A stretch of DNA of 12,658 nucleotides from Comamonas sp. lk. Lineage in GTDB: Bacteria > Pseudomonadota > Gammaproteobacteria > Burkholderiales > Burkholderiaceae_C. The stretch spans positions 1 through 12,658 of the forward strand of contig CAMDHL010000039.1 of the NCBI GenBank assembly GCA_945898105.1. Direction: 5' to 3'. Shown here piece by piece: positions 8,627 to 12,658 of the stretch. Under the pieces are notes generated by a model. The model made no database searches, was not told the origin of the DNA, and saw only the letters and a list, made by a program, of their open reading frames with translations. A program made the translations under genes and the position numbers. Position 1 is the first letter of the stretch, and every line of letters starts with the position of its first letter.

Positions 8627-9973
8627 ATGACTTCGTTAAAGCACTTTATTCTGGCGGGGGTGCTGGGCACGCTGGGCGTAGCTGGTTTGGTCGTTCCTTG
8701 GTATTCATCCCGTACGCTGGACACGGAGCTAAATGCCTTTGCCAATGGTGCGCGTACGGGCGATCTGGTAGTGCACAAGTTCGTCCACCAATCCGGGCTG
8801 TTCAATTCCTCGGGGACGATGGAGTTCAGATTACGCGACAGCTGCGAGGTAGATACCGAACAAGATCCCGCCAGCTTCTCTGTGCAATACACGGTAAGTC
8901 ATTTGCCTTCAATCCGCGGCGTGATGCAGTTTGAATGGTCTTTGCTACCGCAGGGCCTGACCCTAGCAACAATTGAAGAAATCATCGGCCCTGGCACGAA
9001 GCTAAGCGGCACTGGGGCATTAGGTTTTGACGGATTGCTCAATATGAATTTGGATTTACCTGAGCTGAACTTCTCCAACAATGGCGTAACGTTTCAAATC
9101 ACCCCCTCCAAGGGTTCGCTGATCGCCAACTCCACAGCAATCCAGTTTGTTTGGAGTCTCAGTCGTTTTGTCGCGCGCGGCAAGGGCGAGGCACTAGACA
9201 TGAAAGGACTTAGTCTGAACATGGATCTAAAGGACCGTAACTTGGGAACCGGTAAGATTTTCTTAGGCGTCGAGAGCATTAGCACCTCTTCGCTCTCCAT
9301 AGAAGGTCTGCAAGTTCGCAGTGAGACCACCGAAATCAAAGATCAACTGAGTTCCAAGGTTAGCGAATCTATAAAAGTGTTCAAATTCATGGGACAGTCA
9401 ATGAATGACCTTGAGCTAGAGGCCAGCGTAACTGGATTGCACGCACCCAGCGTGCGTTCCTTGGTAGAAATTGGCCAGGTAAGTTGCGGCTTCAAAAATA
9501 TGACGGCGGACGAATCGCAAAAGGTTCGTAAAGTGATGGAGACCTTGCTCACCACCGGAATGTCTATAGGCATCCCGACGGTTAAAGGCAGTGGAGCGGA
9601 CGGACGAGTCAGCGCCAATCTGATGGTCGAACTGATGCCCGCCAGCGACGGAACAATTGCATTAGAAAAAAACCTGCGATCTTCCGGTCAACTCGTCATC
9701 ACTGGTAACTTGCTGAACCCTGGCCAAGTTGACATGGCGCTTGCCACCGGGTATGCCGACAAAATTCCTGGTGGGTTAAAGGCTGTATTCAGCTACCAGG
9801 ACGGCCTACTAAAAATGAGCGACAAGACCCTGGATGCAGGCTTGGTCAAGAGCGCACTGGCCCAGGCAGACAAAGCAATTGAAAACTTTTTGCACCCGCG
9901 AGTTGCTCCGGCTAGGGCGGAAGCCGAGGTCGCGGACGACACGGGTGAAAGCAGCGCGCCTGTTCCCCAATAG
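8627..9973 (+). CDS. DUF945/YdgA-like membrane-anchored envelope protein
   Basis: A 448-residue protein with one N-terminal hydrophobic segment (about 7-24, after a Lys-containing start) and then a long, mostly beta-type hydrophilic region, so it is probably anchored in the inner membrane with the bulk in the periplasm. HKFVHQSGLFNSSGTMEF (50-67) resembles the start of DUF945 (E. coli YdgA-like) proteins. The later alternation of short amphipathic strands with LNMDLKD- and LSIEGLQV-type segments also fits. Family length is usually near 450-500. The C-terminus ends in a low-complexity Ala/Glu/Pro tail. The function of the family is unknown. I chose the ATG at 8627 because it starts just before the hydrophobic anchor. 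An upstream in-frame start at 8477 would overlap ilvD by 71 bases and add 50 residues unlike a signal. Codon use looks less GC-biased than in ilvD. It is convergent with xseA. Confidence 0.75.
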   Translation: MTSLKHFILAGVLGTLGVAGLVVPWYSSRTLDTELNAFANGARTGDLVVHKFVHQSGLFNSSGTMEFRLRDSCEVDTEQDPASFSVQYTVSHLPSIRGVMQFEWSLLPQGLTLATIEEIIGPGTKLSGTGALGFDGLLNMNLDLPELNFSNNGVTFQITPSKGSLIANSTAIQFVWSLSRFVARGKGEALDMKGLSLNMDLKDRNLGTGKIFLGVESISTSSLSIEGLQVRSETTEIKDQLSSKVSESIKVFKFMGQSMNDLELEASVTGLHAPSVRSLVEIGQVSCGFKNMTADESQKVRKVMETLLTTGMSIGIPTVKGSGADGRVSANLMVELMPASDGTIALEKNLRSSGQLVITGNLLNPGQVDMALATGYADKIPGGLKAVFSYQDGLLKMSDKTLDAGLVKSALAQADKAIENFLHPRVAPARAEAEVADDTGESSAPVPQ

Positions 9974-10005
9974 GCCTCTGCGAGCCTGCGCAAAGGGCAT
10001 GCAAA

Positions 10006-10023
10006 CTAGGCCAAGGTGGCTAG
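10006..10023. terminator. Weak hairpin between convergent DUF945 gene and xseA
   Basis: CTAGGCCAAGGTGGCTAG can fold into a seven-pair stem with one bulged G and a three-base loop. It sits in the 60-bp gap between the two convergent stop codons, where a shared terminator would be expected. Neither strand has a T-run next to it, so intrinsic termination is doubtful. Confidence 0.25.
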
Positions 10024-10033
10024 CAGCAGGCGC

Positions 10034-11392
10034 CTAATACCGACGCCGCTGGACCGACCGCACCTGCATGTCGGCAGTGCCATCGGACAAACGGGCCTGC
10101 ACAATTTGGCCGGTTCGCATGTGCGCAGTTGCCGTCAGGGGCCTGCCCGTATCGTCCTGTAACCAAGCGTAACCGCGTCCCAAAACGAGTTGTGGGTCCA
10201 ATGCGCCATGGCGCACACTTAACTGCGCCAATCGGCTGCGTTGACGTTCGGCGCTCTGGTGTGCGGCGTTACGCAAGGCTGCCTGACTGGCCAGCAAGTG
10301 CGTTTGCTGGGCTTGCAAGTGCTGCGCCGGTGCATAAACCATGCGCTGACCTACCGCTGCCAAGCGCAGTTGCAAACGGTTGACCAGAGCTACCGGGCGC
10401 CCAGCCCGGCTGGACACTTGATCCAGTCGTTGAGATTCACGATCCAGTTTGCGCAACACGGCAGTTTGCAGACGCGATTGCGTATGCCCGACAGCCTCTA
10501 ACAACTGCGCCAAAGGCATGGCGCACAACTCAGCGGCAGCCGTTGGCGTAGGTGCGCGCAGGTCGGCTACAAAATCGGCAATCGTGAAATCCGTTTCGTG
10601 CCCGATGCCGGTAATCACGGGCACCGGACTTTTTGCCAGCACCCGGGCCAGGGTCTCATCGTTAAAGGACCATAAGTCCTCCATCGCGCCACCACCGCGC
10701 ACCAGCAAAATTACATCGATGGGCACTATGGCCGAACCGGCAACGGAACCTCCGTTACCCGTCCCTAAATCTAAACCGTCATACGGTGCTGCCATTGCGT
10801 ACAAGGACTGCAAAGCCTGCGCCAGTTCAGTCGCTGCATTGGCGCCCTGCACACTCGCCGGAGCTATCAGCACCGGGATGTGCGGCACACGCCTTTGCAA
10901 GGCACTCACCACGTCGTGCAAAGCAGCCGCGCCCAGCGATGTCACGACGCCAATGCCGCGCACACGCTTGGGGAGCGGCTTTTTGCGCTCGGGTTCAAAA
11001 AGACCTTCAGCCTGCAAAAGTGCTTTGAGCAGCACAAACTGCTCATACAAATTGCCCTCGCCAGCTTCCGCCATCGCTTCCACGACCAGCTGCAGCTCGC
11101 CACGTGGTTCGTACACGCCCAGGCGACCCGACACTTCCACCCGCTGGCCCTCGCGCGGCACAAACGCCAAACCCGAAGCAGCGCGTTTGAACATGGCGCA
11201 GCGCAATTGCCCGCTGCTGTCCTTGAGCGAAAAATAGCAATGCCCGCTGGCGGCGCGCACAAAACCGCTGATTTCACCCGCTACACGCACCGGGTTGAAG
11301 CGCGCGTCCAAAGCGTCGGCAATGGCGTGGCACAAAGCGCCGACCGACCAAACCTGAGGCGCGGCGCGGCGTACTGGCAAGACTTCTGACAT
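10034..11392 (-). CDS. xseA: Exodeoxyribonuclease VII large subunit
   Basis: Together with the small subunit XseB, XseA makes exonuclease VII, which degrades single-stranded DNA from both ends in repair and recombination. The 452-residue protein shows an N-terminal OB-fold DNA-binding domain (about 14-110, with RVAGEISGFVRAASGHCYFSLKD). The catalytic domain follows, with RGIGVVTSLGAAALHDV (145-161), LLVRGGGAMEDLWSFNDE (229-246) and GHETDFTIADFVADLRAPTPTAAAE (264-288). A long helical region rich in Arg/Gln (about 295-395) and a C-terminal GRGYAWLQD segment follow. XseB is not in the window. An unusual glycine-rich insert (about 204-225, DNA 10718-10783) lies just before the catalytic RGGG strand. 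The ATG at 11392 has no ribosome binding site at normal distance; a GGAGG occurs about 23 bases upstream, too far to act. The family N-terminus still supports this start. Confidence 0.96.
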   Translation of the reverse strand: MSEVLPVRRAAPQVWSVGALCHAIADALDARFNPVRVAGEISGFVRAASGHCYFSLKDSSGQLRCAMFKRAASGLAFVPREGQRVEVSGRLGVYEPRGELQLVVEAMAEAGEGNLYEQFVLLKALLQAEGLFEPERKKPLPKRVRGIGVVTSLGAAALHDVVSALQRRVPHIPVLIAPASVQGANAATELAQALQSLYAMAAPYDGLDLGTGNGGSVAGSAIVPIDVILLVRGGGAMEDLWSFNDETLARVLAKSPVPVITGIGHETDFTIADFVADLRAPTPTAAAELCAMPLAQLLEAVGHTQSRLQTAVLRKLDRESQRLDQVSSRAGRPVALVNRLQLRLAAVGQRMVYAPAQHLQAQQTHLLASQAALRNAAHQSAERQRSRLAQLSVRHGALDPQLVLGRGYAWLQDDTGRPLTATAHMRTGQIVQARLSDGTADMQVRSVQRRRY

Positions 11393-11463
11393 AGGGGTAT
11401 TCGGGGGGTTTTAGACCTCCGCAGAGGGGATCGATAGAAAATTAAACAGCTTTAATTATATTT

Positions 11464-11469
11464 TTGACA
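11464..11469 (+). promoter_or_regulatory. Consensus -35 hexamer in the xseA/exbB intergenic region
   Basis: TTGACA, a perfect sigma-70 -35 box, lies 48 bases before the exbB start in a very AT-rich stretch (about 11440-11505). With a 17-18 base spacer the -10 would be TGTTTT or GTTTTT, which is poor. On the opposite strand TATAAT and TTTAAT hexamers occur that could serve xseA. The region clearly looks like a promoter, but I cannot fix the exact boxes. Confidence 0.4.
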
Positions 11470-11487
11470 ATAATCACAGATAATTGT
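11467..11487. promoter_or_regulatory. Imperfect inverted repeat upstream of exbB (candidate operator)
   Basis: ACAATaATC and GATaATTGT form two nine-base half-sites separated by three bases; eight of nine positions pair. The repeat overlaps the TTGACA hexamer at 11464-11469 and lies between divergent xseA and exbB, as an operator would. GATAAT within the right half recalls the Fur hexamer, and exbB genes are often iron-regulated. The layout does not match the 19-bp Fur consensus well, so the binding protein is unknown. Confidence 0.4.
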
Positions 11488-11516
11488 GTTTTTAAAAAAT
11501 CAAATAGGGGAATGTC

Positions 11517-12143
11517 TTGTTTTCAATCATACTAGCCGCTGGCTGGCCGATTTGGCCCTTAATTGCCAGCTCCGTGCTTGGACTAGCCATTGTTATTGAG
11601 CGCTATTTCAGCCTAACCGACGCAAAAATAGCTCCAGCCGGCCTGACGAAGGCGGTCATAACTAGTCTGCAAGAAGGTATTGCGCAACCGGACTCTGTAG
11701 CCCAGTTGGAACGAAATTCCTTACTCGGCAAGGTACTGGCTAGCGCCTTGATCGCACGTTCGGAGAATCCTTCGGCAAGCGAAGGCGACGTCCGCGCTGC
11801 GCTTTACCAATCGGGCCGTCTGGCGGCGCAAACCTTGGAAATGCGCCTTACGGCCCTGGCCACCATCGCCTCGTCCGCGCCCCTGATGGGTTTGCTGGGA
11901 ACGGTGGTCGGGCTGATCGAGATATTCGGCGCGCAGTCACCCGGCTCGGCTAGCGGCAACCCGGCGCAGTTAGCACAAGGTATATCCATCGCGCTGTACA
12001 ACACCGCCTTCGGTCTCATCGTTGCCATCCCCGCGCTGGTGTTTTGGCGCTATTTCCGCGCACGGGCGGATGCCTATTTGCTACAAATAGAAAGCGGCGC
12101 GGACCAGTTACTGCGCCGCTTGCGCCCAACGGGCACGCCATGA
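11517..12143 (+). CDS. exbB: ExbB/TolQ/MotA-family proton-channel protein
   Basis: An inner-membrane protein of 208 residues that forms the proton-conducting motor with ExbD and powers TonB-dependent outer-membrane transport. TolQ-like service to a Tol system is the alternative. Three membrane segments are visible: about 10-27 (WPIWPLIASSVLGLAIVI), about 113-136 (ATIASSAPLMGLLGTVVGLIEIF) and about 155-178 (GISIALYNTAFGLIVAIPALVFW). The last two carry the family signatures APLMGLLGTVxGLIxxF and NTAFGLxVAIPA. A long cytoplasmic loop lies between segments 1 and 2. The start is TTG at 11517, preceded by AGGGGA at five bases and giving the family-like MFSIILAAGWPIWP. An ATG at 11512 is out of frame and ends after seven codons. 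The gene overlaps exbD by four bases (ATGA), indicating coupled translation. Confidence 0.93.
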   Translation: MFSIILAAGWPIWPLIASSVLGLAIVIERYFSLTDAKIAPAGLTKAVITSLQEGIAQPDSVAQLERNSLLGKVLASALIARSENPSASEGDVRAALYQSGRLAAQTLEMRLTALATIASSAPLMGLLGTVVGLIEIFGAQSPGSASGNPAQLAQGISIALYNTAFGLIVAIPALVFWRYFRARADAYLLQIESGADQLLRRLRPTGTP

Positions 12144-12613
12144 GCGGCGGCTTTCATTTGCCGGGCGCTACTGCTGGGGCAGGCTTGGAATTCAAGCCAC
12201 GGCAAAACAGTGAACCTGAAATCAACCTCATCCCCTTTATCGACGTGTTGTTGGTTATTCTAATTTTCTTATTATTAACAACGACATACAGTCAAAATCT
12301 ACAGTTACGCATTAATTTGCCGGTCGCCCAGGCGGATCAGGACAAGGCGCCCAATCCACCGCTTCACATTACCGTAACCGCCAATGGCGAGTACGGTCTG
12401 CAGGGTAAACTGATTGCTGACCATACTGCAGCCGCCTTGTCCGAGGCGCTGCTCGCCCAAATCCGTGGAGACAGCCAACCTGTGCTCATCATTAGCGCCG
12501 ATGCCTTAAGCAGCCACCAATCCGTGATTACGGCAGTGGACGCTGCCCGCAAGGCCGGTATCAGCCACATCACTTTTGCGCTGCAAGCGTCCGAGGGCGC
12601 GCCGCGGCGCTGA
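12140..12613 (+). CDS. exbD: ExbD/TolR-family biopolymer transport protein
   Basis: The 157-residue partner of ExbB. After a short cytoplasmic N-terminus comes EINLIPFIDVLLVILIFLLL (28-47). This is the single transmembrane helix with the conserved Asp (Asp35) that carries the proton in ExbD/TolR proteins. The remainder is a periplasmic domain with the usual PLHITVTANGEYGLQG strand and LIISADALSSHQSVITAVDAARKAGI (113-138). The ATG at 12140 overlaps the exbB stop codon and gives the expected short N-terminus; a longer in-frame reading back to 12044 inside exbB is not credible. ExbD and TolR cannot be separated from sequence alone. The absence of tolA/tolB/pal nearby and the following lpxK-like gene favour ExbD. 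Confidence 0.93.
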   Translation: MSGGFHLPGATAGAGLEFKPRQNSEPEINLIPFIDVLLVILIFLLLTTTYSQNLQLRINLPVAQADQDKAPNPPLHITVTANGEYGLQGKLIADHTAAALSEALLAQIRGDSQPVLIISADALSSHQSVITAVDAARKAGISHITFALQASEGAPRR

Positions 12614-12617
12614 TGCC

Positions 12618-12658
12618 ATGCGCAGCCTGGCAGCGCAGCTATTGCCCCGTGCCTGGCA
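12618..12658 (+). CDS. lpxK: Start of a gene after exbD, probably tetraacyldisaccharide 4'-kinase
   Basis: Only 13 codons and two bases are visible, reading MRSLAAQLLPRAW and then cut off. The call rests mainly on gene order: in many betaproteobacteria exbB-exbD is followed directly by lpxK, the lipid A 4'-kinase, then kdsB. The xx-RAW ending also resembles the short N-terminal helix of LpxK proteins. A second possible start at 12613 overlaps the exbD stop (TGATG) but gives a less LpxK-like sequence. Confidence 0.5.
   Translation, partial: MRSLAAQLLPRAW

Noticed and set aside
10449..11237. 262-codon rightward open frame opposite xseA
   Set aside because: Antisense shadow of xseA; the product is Ser/Pro/Arg-rich low complexity with no recognisable domain or ribosome binding site.
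11409..11430. GGAGG upstream of xseA as its ribosome binding site
   Set aside because: It is about 23 bases from the ATG, too far, and it can pair with a nearby CCTC in a small hairpin. No in-frame start lies at the right distance.
11466..11484. Classical Fur box upstream of exbB
   Set aside because: Only GATAAT and a GACAAT variant fit the Fur hexamer; the middle of the 19-bp consensus is not matched, so I call only a generic inverted repeat.
12044..12139. 32-residue N-terminal extension of ExbD inside exbB
   Set aside because: ExbD proteins have a short N-terminus before the membrane helix, and the ATGA overlap at 12140 is the typical start.
1..12658. CRISPR array, tRNA/rRNA genes, mobile elements or a defence cluster
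   Set aside because: No spaced direct repeats, cloverleaf-like segments, transposase or integrase motifs, or known defence-protein motifs were seen on either strand. The genes are mostly core functions.

Overview
The window looks like chromosomal DNA of a betaproteobacterium of the order Burkholderiales, most likely family Comamonadaceae (Rhodoferax/Polaromonas-like). The clues are the long single-chain PurL, the wording of the XseA and ExbB proteins, and the order exbB-exbD-(start of lpxK) divergent from xseA, which I recall as common in that family. This placement is inferred from protein character and gene order; no database search was done. I see no rRNA, tRNA, CRISPR array, insertion sequence, integrase or phage gene.

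Layout, left to right. (1) Positions 1-5776 are read leftward. First comes purL, the large formylglycinamidine ribonucleotide synthase of purine synthesis. It is followed by a DUF1624 membrane protein and then a nitroreductase-family flavoprotein that is cut off by the left edge. (2) A divergent intergenic region of about 130-175 bp follows. (3) Positions 5908-9973 are read rightward: a lipoprotein with a C13 (legumain-like) cysteine-peptidase core, ilvD (dihydroxy-acid dehydratase of branched-chain amino-acid synthesis), and a DUF945/YdgA-like envelope protein. (4) xseA (exonuclease VII large subunit) reads leftward and converges on the DUF945 gene. (5) An AT-rich divergent region of about 124 bp follows, with a promoter-like hexamer and an imperfect inverted repeat. 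(6) exbB and exbD read rightward, overlapping by ATGA, and lead into the first codons of a gene that is probably lpxK, cut off by the right edge.

Most of the window is core metabolism and envelope maintenance: purine synthesis, branched-chain amino acids, DNA repair, energising of outer-membrane uptake, and lipid A synthesis. The poorly understood parts are the C13-peptidase lipoprotein, the DUF945 protein, the DUF1624 protein and the nitroreductase. I do not see a multi-gene novel system. The items most worth a second look are the C13 lipoprotein, the inverted repeat upstream of exbB, the TTG start of exbB with an out-of-frame ATG five bases before it, and a glycine-rich insert in XseA.

No gene-free stretch exceeds 300 bases. 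The largest gaps are 693-838, 1574-1720, 5732-5907 (if purL starts at its GTG) and 11393-11516; each is discussed below.
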